This document shows, one piece after another, positions 17,112-25,268 of a stretch of DNA of 64,000 nucleotides (position 1 is its first letter; each line of letters opens with the position of its first letter). The stretch covers positions 744,001 through 808,000 of the forward strand of contig JAXMCK010000005.1 in NCBI GenBank assembly GCA_046349395.1, in the 5' to 3' direction. The translations under genes were made by a program, and so were the position numbers. The DNA comes from JAXMCK01 sp046349395. GTDB lineage: Bacteria > Pseudomonadota > Alphaproteobacteria > Geminicoccales > Geminicoccaceae. The notes under the pieces were generated by a model, which was not told the DNA's origin, ran no database searches, and saw only the letters and a program-made list of their open reading frames with translations.

Positions 17112-17980
17112 GCCCGTCGCTCCTGCACGGTGTTGGTCAGCGTGCCGATGCCGTCGATCTCGATCCGCACGACGTCGCCGGGCACGAGGTAGCGCGGCGG
17201 TTGGAACCCGATGCCGACGCCCGACGGCGTGCCGGTGGCGATGACGTCACCCGGCTGCAGGGTGATCCCGGCCGAGATGGTGGCGATGATGGTCGGCACG
17301 TCGAAGATCAGGTCGTGGGTGCTGGCACTCTGGCGGAGGTCGTCGTTGACCCAGCAGCGTACGTCGGTATCGGCGAGGTCGATCTCGTCGCGGGTCACGG
17401 CCCAGGGGCCCATCGGGCAGAAGCTGTCCTGCGACTTGCCGATCAGCCACTGGCTGTGCCGGCCCTGCAGGTCGCGGGCGGTGACGTCGTTGACGATGGT
17501 GTAGCCCCAGACATGATCGAGGGCCGCCTCGCGGGAGATGCCGCGTCCGCCCTTGCCGATGATGACGGCAAGCTCGGCCTCGTAGTCGATCGCGACCGAG
17601 ACGGAGCGGTCGATCTCGATCGGCTGGTCCGGGCCCGTGACGCACTCCGGCACCTTCGAGAAGATGATGGGATGGGGCGGCACGGCACCGGCCGCGGCAC
17701 TGGAGTCGAAGCCGCTGGAGGCGAACTCGTGCGCGTGCTCGTGATAGTTCTTGCCGACGCAGAAGATGTTGCGGGCCGGCCGGGGGATCGGCGCTTCCAG
17801 CGTCGCCTCGCGCAGCGACATGGGCTGCCCGAGCCGCGGCGGGGTTTCGGCGCGGAGCAGTGCGAGGAGGCCGCGTTCGGCGATCCGACCCGGCAGGTCG
17901 AAGGGCGACACCGTCTGGCGGGACAGATCGACGACGCCGACCCGGCGCTCGCCCCCGACCCTGTAGGTCGCCACCTTCAT
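17108..17980 (-). CDS. fumarylacetoacetate hydrolase (FAH) family protein
   Basis: A 290-residue FAH-family enzyme. After an N-terminal lid domain (KVATYRVGGERRVGVVDLS) the catalytic domain shows NIFCVGKNYHEHAHEF, the metal-binding acidic positions around DYEAELAVIIGKGGRG, GYTIVNDVTARDLQ and the closing GDVVRIEIDGIGTL. Members cleave C-C bonds of acylpyruvates, decarboxylate oxaloacetate or hydrate 2-oxopentenoates at the end of aromatic-ring degradation. It is the first gene of the leftward cluster and diverges from the GntR regulator, leaving about 130 bases for shared control elements. Confidence 0.9.
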   Translation of the reverse strand: MKVATYRVGGERRVGVVDLSRQTVSPFDLPGRIAERGLLALLRAETPPRLGQPMSLREATLEAPIPRPARNIFCVGKNYHEHAHEFASSGFDSSAAAGAVPPHPIIFSKVPECVTGPDQPIEIDRSVSVAIDYEAELAVIIGKGGRGISREAALDHVWGYTIVNDVTARDLQGRHSQWLIGKSQDSFCPMGPWAVTRDEIDLADTDVRCWVNDDLRQSASTHDLIFDVPTIIATISAGITLQPGDVIATGTPSGVGIGFQPPRYLVPGDVVRIEIDGIGTLTNTVQERRA

Positions 17981-18110
17981 GACCGCCTCCGCTTTGCACC
18001 ATTAAGCCGCCCATTGGTACAGATCGCAAGCTCGGATAGCGCCAAACTGCGCGATCGTCTTGCCCTAGCCTCCGTCCTGGAGCACCATTGGCTCAGTTAC
18101 GGAGGCGGGA

Positions 18111-18788
18111 ATGCCGAAACGAGTGGCCGCCGACATCGCCGTCTCGTTGCGCGAGCGGATCCAGAACGGCGAATGGCGCGCCGCCAGCCGCCTGCCGACC
18201 GAGCGCGACCTGGCCCGGAGCTACGGCGTCGCCCGTAATACGGTGCGCCGTGCGATCGAGACCGTGGCATCCGAAGGTCTGCTGAGCCGGGAGGTCGGCC
18301 GAGGCACCTTCCTCGCCGGAAACGTGGACCGCGAACTACGTGCGATGGTGTCCGGCATCGCCGGGACGAGCCCTGCCGACATGATGGCCGTGCGCATGAT
18401 CCTGGAGCCCCGGGCGGCGGCCCTTGCCGCCAGCAACGCCACGGCCGGTCACCTGCAGGAGCTGGCGGCCACGCACGAGGCCGCGGTGCGGGCCGACGAG
18501 ATGGTCGACTTCGAGCGAATCGACGCGGAACTCCACGAGCTGATCTTCGCCGCCTCGCGCAACGACCTGCTGCGGCGGCTGCACGATCTCCTCCGGCTCA
18601 TCCGCAGCCAGGAGCCCTGGCTGGCGCTCAAGCGACGCTCGTTCAGTCCCGGCCGTCGCGACCGCTACTGCACGGAGCACGGGCGGATCATCGAGGCCCT
18701 GCTGCGGCGTGACGGCGAGGCGGCGGCTCTCGCCATGCGCGGGCATCTGGAGACGGTCAGCCGCAACCTGTTCGGCGACCCCCTCTAA
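18111..18788 (+). CDS. GntR family transcriptional regulator, FCD (FadR) subfamily
   Basis: A 225-residue regulator. Residues 1-70 form a GntR winged helix (ADIAVSLRERIQNGEW, SRLPTERDLARSYGVARNTV, SREVGRGTFLAG) and residues about 80-220 an all-helical FCD ligand domain with the metal/ligand positions HELIFAASRN, EHGRIIEALLRRD and AMRGHLE. Start is supported by GGAGGCGGGA before the ATG. It is transcribed divergently from the FAH-family gene, the typical position of a local repressor that senses a pathway intermediate; control of the 3.3-18.0 kb cluster is therefore likely but inferred. Confidence 0.92.
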   Translation: MPKRVAADIAVSLRERIQNGEWRAASRLPTERDLARSYGVARNTVRRAIETVASEGLLSREVGRGTFLAGNVDRELRAMVSGIAGTSPADMMAVRMILEPRAAALAASNATAGHLQELAATHEAAVRADEMVDFERIDAELHELIFAASRNDLLRRLHDLLRLIRSQEPWLALKRRSFSPGRRDRYCTEHGRIIEALLRRDGEAAALAMRGHLETVSRNLFGDPL

Positions 18789-18884
18789 ACCGAACGACAA
18801 GGACCGCCACGGCCGCGCGCCTTCGCTCCTGCCCGGCTCGATGCTAGACCCGTGCGATGGGTCGAAGCATCAGGAGGCAGCCAG

Positions 18885-19700
18885 ATGGCGGCAGGAACCA
18901 CGGGTCGCTACCCGCTGGAGCGCCGTGCCGGCGAGATCGAGCGGCTGCTCCTGCAGAGTGCGTGCATGGCACACGAGACGGCGTACATGCTGGATCGGAT
19001 CGGTATCCGGCGCGGCTGGCACTGCCTCGATATAGGCTGCGGTCCGGGCGGGATCACCGCAGCACTGGCTGAGCGGACCGGCCTCGAAGGGCGGGTCGTC
19101 GGGCTCGATGCCGATCCCGTCTTTCTCGACCATGCGCGGGAGCACGCCGCCGCTGGCGTCGAGTTCGTGGCCGACAATGCGTTCGCGTCGAGCTTCCCGG
19201 ATGCGAGCTTCGACCTCGTGCACATTCGCTGCCTGGCGAGTTCGGCCGGTTCGCCCGAAGCGCTCTACCGCGAGGCGCTTCGCCTGACGAAGCCTGGCGG
19301 TGTCCTGGCGCTGCAGGAGCCCGACATGGACCGGCTCGCCTCCTTTCCGTCCAACGCTGCGTTCGATCGCCTCAAGACCGCCCTGATCGGCGCCTTTGCG
19401 GCCGCGGGAACCGACATCTGCCTCGGCCAGAAGCTGTTCTCGATCGTTCTGAACCTCCGGCTGGCAGACGTCCTTTTCCGCCCGTTTCTGCTCGGCTTCC
19501 GCGCCGACGATCCGATGCGGGACTATCTGCCGCTGACGGCACTTTCGCTGCGCCGCGCCATGCTGCGGGCCGGCCTCATGACGGAGGCGGAGTTGGCGGA
19601 GACCATCGAAGCGTGCCGGGCGCACCTCGCCGACCCGAAGACGGTCACCACGCTCTATGCCGTCGTGCAGGTCTGGGGCCGAAAGCCAGTCAACGTTTGA
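18885..19700 (+). CDS. class I SAM-dependent methyltransferase
   Basis: A 271-residue Rossmann-fold methyltransferase. Motif I is DIGCGPGGITAAL, motif II the acidic GLDADP loop, and post-motif regions include DASFDLVHIRCLASS and LTKPGGVLALQEPDMDRL, as in the UbiE/Erg6-like broad group. The ATG at 18885 is chosen because AGGAGG lies seven bases upstream; an upstream GTG at 18852 has no such site. The substrate cannot be told. It stands alone between the GntR regulator and a small reading frame. Confidence 0.88.
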   Translation: MAAGTTGRYPLERRAGEIERLLLQSACMAHETAYMLDRIGIRRGWHCLDIGCGPGGITAALAERTGLEGRVVGLDADPVFLDHAREHAAAGVEFVADNAFASSFPDASFDLVHIRCLASSAGSPEALYREALRLTKPGGVLALQEPDMDRLASFPSNAAFDRLKTALIGAFAAAGTDICLGQKLFSIVLNLRLADVLFRPFLLGFRADDPMRDYLPLTALSLRRAMLRAGLMTEAELAETIEACRAHLADPKTVTTLYAVVQVWGRKPVNV

Positions 19701-19760
19701 CGAGCGCGCCGCGAAGGCGCAGATTCAACGGTGACGGCCTGTCCTTGAGGGAGGTGTCAC

Positions 19761-19946
19761 ATGCGCTGGGTCTTCCTGCTTCTTGGCGTGTTCCAACGCT
19801 TTGCCGCCGACGTTCAGCAGGTCCGCCGTGCCACTTCCTGGTACCCGCACGACGACACCGAGGCGAGCGGACCGTCCGAGCTGAACATCCGGCCCGGCGA
19901 GAGGTCCTGGCTGATCGCCAGGGCGGTGTCGCTGAAGGCGTTCTGA
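19761..19946 (+). CDS. small hypothetical protein with N-terminal hydrophobic segment
   Basis: A 61-codon frame, not recognised. It starts MRWVFLLLGVFQRFAADVQQ, which could be a weak signal peptide or anchor, and the rest is polar (SWYPHDDTEASG, NIRPGERSWLIAR). The main support is a good GGGAGG ribosome site six bases before the ATG and the absence of any other gene between the methyltransferase and the cupin. No homologue is known to me. Confidence 0.35.
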   Translation: MRWVFLLLGVFQRFAADVQQVRRATSWYPHDDTEASGPSELNIRPGERSWLIARAVSLKAF

Positions 19947-20079
19947 TGTACCGGAACAGATAGCCCGGGCGCATCGACTCCAGAGGCAGGCGGCATTTCA
20001 GCCGCCCGCTCGGCTACGGCATTCAAGCCCCGACCGGGCCGCTCCGATGACCGGGGCGCCGAGCCGAGGAATGCTTTCG

Positions 20080-20562
20080 ATGACCAGGACGATGCGCGGC
20101 ACCGCCGGTGCCCTGGCCCTTGCCCTGACCCTCACCGCCACGTCGGCCTTCGCGGTGGAGGCTCCGCCGATCAAGGAGTGCCCGCCCGACCAGCGGCTGA
20201 CGAAGGCGCAGGAACTCCAGGCGCCGCCCGACGAGGGTGCCGTCCGAGAGGTGCTGAGCTATGCCGACGTGTCGGGCTGGCGCGGCATCGAGGGCCTCGC
20301 CCTGCGCATCCGCCGCATCACCGTCCGTCCGGGCGGCTACGTGCCCTTGCACTACCACTTCGACCGTCCGTCGGTGGACTACATCATCCAGGGCGAACTG
20401 GTGGAGCACAACAGCTTCTGCGCCGTGCCGATCGTCCACCACGCTGGCGACTCGGCCAGCCGCTTCGGCGACTTTCTCGGCCACTGGTGGAAGAACGAGA
20501 CCGACCACGACGTGGTTCTCGTCTCCGCCGACATCGTTCCGGTCGACAAGGTCAACTACTGA
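20080..20562 (+). CDS. secreted cupin domain protein
   Basis: A 160-residue protein with a signal peptide (TRTMRGTAGALALALTLTAT, cleaved after AFA) and a single cupin barrel. Cupin motif 1 is seen in PGGYVPLHYHFDRPSVDYII, with two histidines and an acidic/aromatic tail, followed by GELVEHNS; motif 2 is weak around VHHAGDSASRFGDF. It probably binds a metal in the periplasm, with no enzymatic role assignable. The ATG at 20080 is preferred because CGAGGA lies nine bases before it. A strong hairpin terminator follows directly at 20577-20615. Confidence 0.8.
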   Translation: MTRTMRGTAGALALALTLTATSAFAVEAPPIKECPPDQRLTKAQELQAPPDEGAVREVLSYADVSGWRGIEGLALRIRRITVRPGGYVPLHYHFDRPSVDYIIQGELVEHNSFCAVPIVHHAGDSASRFGDFLGHWWKNETDHDVVLVSADIVPVDKVNY

Positions 20563-20576
20563 GACGGTAGTCGATG

Positions 20577-20615
20577 GGCGCCCTTCGGCGGGTCGGAACG
20601 CCGCAGGGCGCCTTT
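20577..20615 (+). terminator. rho-independent terminator after the cupin gene
   Basis: Perfect 8-bp outer stem (GGCGCCCT / AGGGCGCC), a 5-bp inner stem (CGGCG / CGCCG), an 8-base loop and a short T run, beginning 14 bases after the cupin stop. Confidence 0.75.
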
Positions 20616-20692
20616 GACTTGGATCAATGCGCGGGAGGGGCATCGGGCCAGAATGGTTCACTGCGGCAATAGTTTGTCGAAGGAGCCATTCC

Positions 20693-21709
20693 ATGAGCCG
20701 CTCTCGCACGGCGCTCGACGGTCGGCCGTATGGCCGCCGCCGAGCGGGATGCTGTCTCGCGGGGTCGCTGGCGCTCGTTGCCTGTGCAGGTCCGCCGCCG
20801 CCCGACGTCATACCCGCCACCCCGACCGAGGTCTCGACCGCACCGGGCGTCTGGGGCGTGTCGGCGGTTCCGACGACCGGTCGGCTCGATTTGCCCCCGG
20901 AGCCCATGACCCGAGGACACGGGGCGGGCTACGGCGCGCTTGAAGCGGGCACCGGTAGTGCCGTGGGCGGTGTCATGGCCGGGGCCTGGAATCCGGCTCT
21001 CTTGCCCTTCACTCTCGCCATGGGCATTGCATTCGCCCCCGTCATGGCCGTGATCGGCGCCGCGGACGGCTTGGCTGAAGGCAGCAGTGCCGAGGAGATC
21101 GCCGCCGCGAGCGCAGCCCTGCGCAAGGCGCTGGTGGAAGCGAACCCCGCCAGCGCAGTACGCGACGATATCGTCGCGCGTGCCGCAAGCTTCCAGCGAA
21201 CGCTCGTCGACTGCATAAGGGCCGAAACACCTTCTGCTTGTGCGGCTCCTGATACGCAGACCGTGGCGATGCTGGTACGGCTGCGCGCCGCCGCACCAGC
21301 GTTCGAAGTCCGGGGACAGTTCAACCCCGATCTTCGCCTGCTCGTGGCGGTCGAAGCCACGGTCATGCGTGCAGGGGCGCCAGATCCGCCTTACGTGCGC
21401 AGCTGGGTCTATCGCGGCCAGCTCACGAACTACTTCGATCTGGCCCGCAATGACGCGGCCGAATTTCGAGCCCAGCTCGCCTCGGCCGAGAGCGCGATCG
21501 CGTGGAAGGCGGCATCCGACCTTCTGAAGGGCGGACCCGCCGAGGTCCACGACGGGACGCTACAGCCCGAAGGCGGCGTGTGGTCGATCGCCGGTCCGGC
21601 GGACATCCCGACCGTCAAAACCGTCGACCCGGCGGGCATCCCGCTCACGGACTGGCTGACGGCGCCTGCTACACCCGCGGCCCCAGCAGCGTCAGGTCCG
21701 CCGGGCTGA
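20693..21709 (+). CDS. putative lipoprotein of unknown function
   Basis: A 338-residue protein with an Arg-rich N-terminus, a hydrophobic segment and a lipobox at LALVAC (Cys about 31), so probably a lipoprotein anchored in a membrane. A Pro-rich linker and a Gly/Ala hydrophobic stretch (GVMAGAWNPALLPFTLAMGI, about residues 90-130) follow, then a mixed domain with VRSWVYRGQLTNYFDLARND. No known family is recognised. Start at 20693 has AAGGAG seven bases upstream. Its last 41 bases overlap the 3' end of the convergent aldo/keto reductase gene. Confidence 0.7.
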   Translation: MSRSRTALDGRPYGRRRAGCCLAGSLALVACAGPPPPDVIPATPTEVSTAPGVWGVSAVPTTGRLDLPPEPMTRGHGAGYGALEAGTGSAVGGVMAGAWNPALLPFTLAMGIAFAPVMAVIGAADGLAEGSSAEEIAAASAALRKALVEANPASAVRDDIVARAASFQRTLVDCIRAETPSACAAPDTQTVAMLVRLRAAAPAFEVRGQFNPDLRLLVAVEATVMRAGAPDPPYVRSWVYRGQLTNYFDLARNDAAEFRAQLASAESAIAWKAASDLLKGGPAEVHDGTLQPEGGVWSIAGPADIPTVKTVDPAGIPLTDWLTAPATPAAPAASGPPG

Positions 21710-22718
21710 GGCGGTCCGATGCGGTCTTCGCCTGGTGCCAGTAGGGATAGAGGAGCGGCGGGGCGCTCACCTCGTCGAGCCGCTTCCGCTCCTCCTCGCT
21801 CAGCACGATGTCGACGGCACCGAGATTGGCCGTCAGCTGCTCCTCGTTCTTGGCGCCGATGACCAGCGTCGACACGCCGGGTCGGGTCAGCAGCCAGGCC
21901 AACGCCAGCTGTGCCGGGGTGGCGTCCCGCGACTCGGCCAGCTCCACCAGGGTCTCGATGATCCGGTAGAGCCGGTCCTGGTCGCGGATCGGCGGCTCGC
22001 CCCAGTCGGTGAGATGCCGCGAGCCCGGCGGCATGGGCTGGCCCCGCCGGTACTTGCCGCTCAGGAGGCCGCCGGCGAGCGGGCTCCAGACCATGATCCC
22101 GACACCCTGGTCGACCGCGATCGGCACCAACTCGTACTCGGCCTCGCGGGCCTCAAGCGTGTGGTGGATCTGCTGGCTGACCAGGGGCTCGAAGCCGCGG
22201 CGCTCGGCGATGCCCAGCGCCTTCATGATGTGCCAGCCCGAATAGTTGGAGCAGCCGACGTAACGGACCTTGCCGGCGCGGACGAGGGTATCCAGCGCGT
22301 AGAGGGTCTCCTCCAGCGGCGTCGCACCGTCCCACTCGTGCAACTGGTAGAGATCGATCCAGTCGGTGCCGAGCCGCTTCAGGCTGGCCTCGCATTGCGC
22401 GACGATCTGGTGGCGGGACAGGCCGGCATCATTGGGTCCCTCGCCCATCTTCATCCGGACCTTGGTCGTGACGAGCACCGAGCCCCGCCGGCCGCGCAGC
22501 ACCTCGCCCAGGATCTCCTCGGACACGCCCCAGGAGTACACGTTGGCGGTGTCGAAGAAGGTGACCCCGGCATCGATGCAGCGATCGACGATCCGCCGCG
22601 CTCCGGCGACATCCGTCTCGCCGGTGAAGGAGAATTTGCCCACCCCGCCGAACGTCATCGTGCCGAGGGTCAGCACGGGCACGCGCAGGCCCGAGCGACC
22701 GAGCTGGCGGTAGAGCAT
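21669..22718 (-). CDS. aldo/keto reductase
   Basis: A 349-residue NADPH-dependent aldo/keto reductase. The catalytic tetrad is visible: Asp and Tyr in FDTANVYSWG, Lys in LVTTKVRMK, His in LYQLHEWDG. The cofactor region near the C-terminus reads STLVIGAKNEEQL. The N-terminus LYRQLGRSGLRVPVLTLGTM is typical of the YghZ/AKR general group. The ATG at 22718 is chosen because GGGAGG lies just upstream and homology begins there. The 3' end overlaps the convergent lipoprotein gene. Physiological substrate unknown. Confidence 0.9.
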   Translation of the reverse strand: MLYRQLGRSGLRVPVLTLGTMTFGGVGKFSFTGETDVAGARRIVDRCIDAGVTFFDTANVYSWGVSEEILGEVLRGRRGSVLVTTKVRMKMGEGPNDAGLSRHQIVAQCEASLKRLGTDWIDLYQLHEWDGATPLEETLYALDTLVRAGKVRYVGCSNYSGWHIMKALGIAERRGFEPLVSQQIHHTLEAREAEYELVPIAVDQGVGIMVWSPLAGGLLSGKYRRGQPMPPGSRHLTDWGEPPIRDQDRLYRIIETLVELAESRDATPAQLALAWLLTRPGVSTLVIGAKNEEQLTANLGAVDIVLSEEERKRLDEVSAPPLLYPYWHQAKTASDRLSPADLTLLGPRV

Positions 22719-22752
22719 GGCGATCCTCCCGTTCGTTCTCTGGTGACGTGTA

Positions 22753-24843
22753 TCAGCCGATCGAGGCCGGCCCGTCCAGCACCCGCAGCCGTCGCAGCAT
22801 CGGGGCCTCGCCGCCGGGCTTGGCCAGATCGAAGCGGCCGTCACTCTCGCGCAAGTATGGCACCTCGTGCGGGTCGACCGAGCGGGCGCGCAGGCTCGTC
22901 GCCCCCAGCAGATCGCGCCACGCCTCGATGAACTGCCCGGTGACGAGAATGGTGCCGGGTGCCGCATGAGGCTCCAGGCGGGCCGCCACCATCAGCGCCA
23001 GGCCGGCGCGCGCCTCCGCACCCGGTCCCTCTCCGTTCAACTCGACGAAGCCGGCATCGCCGCCGAAGCGTAGGTCGAGGGCGTAGGGCGAACGCAGCAG
23101 CCGGTCGCGGAGGTTGAGAGCCGCCATGACGACCCGGCGCGGGTTGGGGTCGACGAACAGGACGGCATCACCGTCGGACGCTTTTGCGACCAGGAGATCG
23201 CGGCCGGCCTCGGCCACGGCATGGCTGAAGAAGGAGGGAAAGGTCGAGGCGGCGACCGGGTCCTGGAAGATCGCACCCGAGCCCCGCACGTCGCCCTTCA
23301 GCACGAAGAGGATCTGCCGTGCCGCCCGCCACGGCCGGTCTGCACCGATGACGTTGAGCTTGTCCATGTTGCGGAAATAATCGGGATTGTAGCCGGCGAT
23401 GAGCAGGTCGAGGCTCGGATGGACGAGGAAGTGCTCGGCGTCCGGCAGCACATCGTTGCGGTCGAGCGGGACTTCGCCCGGATAGCGGAAATACTGGACG
23501 AGCTCGGCCGTCTCGGGGTGGAGACCGACATAGCCCAGCAGGCCGATCTTGAACATGCTGGTGAAGGCGTAGCAGGGGATCGGCTCGAGGCTGCCCTGCC
23601 TCTCCGCGTAGAGCCGGTCGTACTCAGCCGAGAGCAGGTCCAGCTCGACGCGCGGGATCACGTTGCGGCGGATCAGGCGGAGCAGGATCTCGCGGTCGAA
23701 CTGCGGCAGATGCGGCGCCATCTCGGTGATGAAGCCCTGCGCCACGGCCGCAGCACTGCGCGTGATCTGGTGGCGTACGGTCTCGCGCGTCCGCCGGCGC
23801 GGGTCGATGGAGGCCAGATCACGGCCGATGAAGGCGATGTCGCGCGGCCGGCGGAAGGTGTGCCGGATCCAGAAGGCGCCGATGTCCTCCTCGTCGCCGG
23901 TGCTCTGGTGGACGATGCGCGTGGCCCCCGGACCGAAGAAACGGACCCAGGGATCCTTCGCCGCCGGGTCGACGAGCGCCCGCTTGCGCTCGACGTCGAT
24001 GTTCTTGTGGATGATCTCGATCAGGTCCTCGTAGGTGTAGCTCAGGTCGAGCGCCGAGCCGGCGAGCTGCAGCCCCAACGGATTGCCGAGAAACGTCCGC
24101 TGGAAGACCTCCTTGCGGATCGAGGCGAAGATCTTGACGTGATTGTTGATCGCGTGGAGGTCGCGGGCGGCCAGAGCGATGCCGACTTGCGCGAAATGCC
24201 AGTAGCTGCGGTAGATCGTCCGCGTTTCTTCGCTGTCGAGAAGATCGCTGGCCAGAAAATCCTCGAAATACTCGTCGATATTGTCGACGAACATGGCGAC
24301 CGAGGTGTGGATCCGACGGAAGACCGGAAGCAGCTGGGCGACATAGTCCTTGAACGCGGCGAAGTAGGCGTCGCGCGGCAGGGCCAGGAGATTGGTGAAG
24401 AGATCGCAGGCGCTCCGCAGATTGTCGTTCTTCAGCATGCGCTCCAGCGGGCCCGACAGGGCCGGGCACACACCGAGGTTCTTCTCGACCGCTATCGTGA
24501 GCGCGATCGACCAGAGGGCCTTCCAGTAGGCCTCGGTCTCGCGCACGCTGCCATATTCGCGATGGCTCATCAGGTCGGGGTTGGCGCTGGGCTTGTCGAC
24601 CAGTGCCCGCTCGGGCAGCAGCGTGCCGAAGCGCTGCCGCATCGACTGGCGTTTCGCCTTCAGGAGCAGGGTCTTGCCGAAGCCCTTGGGTGCTATGATC
24701 AGCATCTCCTGCGTGCTCGCCGATTCCAGGAAGTCGGCGATCTGATTGTTGAGATGCAGGAGCTGGCCGTGGAACTGGTCGAGATCCTCGGGCTCGATGT
24801 CCTTGGCGTCGACCACCCACGGCTTCATCGCATGCTCACCCAT
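22753..24843 (-). CDS. P-loop ATPase with C-terminal degenerate nucleotide-cyclase-like domain
   Basis: A 696-residue protein not assigned to a named family with certainty. Walker A is APKGFGKT (51-58) and a likely Walker B is VAMFVDNIDEYF (182-193), an arrangement like the Sll1717/KAP-type P-loop ATPases or STAND switches. A long helical middle follows. Residues about 545-655 read like a class III adenylate/guanylate cyclase fold: DGDAVLFVDP, AALNLRDRL, LDLRFGGDAGFVEL, VAARLEPHAAPGTILVTGQF. The usual transition-state Asn before AAR is replaced (Met), and no DIxGFT metal site is seen, so it is probably a non-catalytic cyclase-homology domain. A start at 24828 is possible. It lies between the aldo/keto reductase and an XRE regulator gene on the same strand. 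Confidence 0.7.
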   Translation of the reverse strand: MGEHAMKPWVVDAKDIEPEDLDQFHGQLLHLNNQIADFLESASTQEMLIIAPKGFGKTLLLKAKRQSMRQRFGTLLPERALVDKPSANPDLMSHREYGSVRETEAYWKALWSIALTIAVEKNLGVCPALSGPLERMLKNDNLRSACDLFTNLLALPRDAYFAAFKDYVAQLLPVFRRIHTSVAMFVDNIDEYFEDFLASDLLDSEETRTIYRSYWHFAQVGIALAARDLHAINNHVKIFASIRKEVFQRTFLGNPLGLQLAGSALDLSYTYEDLIEIIHKNIDVERKRALVDPAAKDPWVRFFGPGATRIVHQSTGDEEDIGAFWIRHTFRRPRDIAFIGRDLASIDPRRRTRETVRHQITRSAAAVAQGFITEMAPHLPQFDREILLRLIRRNVIPRVELDLLSAEYDRLYAERQGSLEPIPCYAFTSMFKIGLLGYVGLHPETAELVQYFRYPGEVPLDRNDVLPDAEHFLVHPSLDLLIAGYNPDYFRNMDKLNVIGADRPWRAARQILFVLKGDVRGSGAIFQDPVAASTFPSFFSHAVAEAGRDLLVAKASDGDAVLFVDPNPRRVVMAALNLRDRLLRSPYALDLRFGGDAGFVELNGEGPGAEARAGLALMVAARLEPHAAPGTILVTGQFIEAWRDLLGATSLRARSVDPHEVPYLRESDGRFDLAKPGGEAPMLRRLRVLDGPASIG

Positions 24844-24983
24844 GGGCGCGGCAGCTCACGCCCGTCATCCGATGACGGCAACCTACCGATGAACCGGCGA
24901 AGGTCCAACTCGGTGCGCCGAGCCCTCGCGTGCGGCCGGTCCTCGAGAACCTTGGTACGTCTCGGCGACGGTCCGTCGGGACG

Positions 24984-25268
24984 TCAGCCGAGCGCGCGGG
25001 TCAGCTTCTCAGCCGTTTCCGGGGACAGCGCCTTGGTGTCGCCGAAGAAGAGCCAGTCCACCGTCACGTCGAGCTGGCGGCACAGTTCGCGGTAGATGGC
25101 GATGTTGTTCGGCGTCGAGTTGTCCCGCTCCCACGCGTGGTAACGCGGCAGGGAGACGCCGACCAACGCCGCCAGATGGGTCTGGCTGAAACCGCGCGCC
25201 TTCCGAGCCGCCGCTAGACGCATGCCGAAGGAATGGGTGTCGTTGAAGGGGGGAATCTGTGCACTCAT
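24984..25268 (-). CDS. XRE family helix-turn-helix regulator
   Basis: A 94-residue DNA-binding protein. The Cro/CI-type helix-turn-helix is clear at about residues 16-75: FGMRLAAARKARGFSQTHLA, GVSLPRYHAWERDNSTPN, then YRELCRQLDVTVDWLFFGD. There is almost nothing beyond the HTH, so it is likely a small autoregulatory or local regulator. It is 140 bases upstream of the ATPase/cyclase-like gene in the same direction, a natural regulator for it. The ribosome site before the ATG is weak. Confidence 0.85.
   Translation of the reverse strand: MSAQIPPFNDTHSFGMRLAAARKARGFSQTHLAALVGVSLPRYHAWERDNSTPNNIAIYRELCRQLDVTVDWLFFGDTKALSPETAEKLTRALG

Noticed and set aside
17981..18110. A GntR operator between the FAH-family gene and the regulator
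   Set aside because: Sequences such as ATTGGTACAGAT resemble half of the FadR-type pattern, but no convincing palindrome was found.
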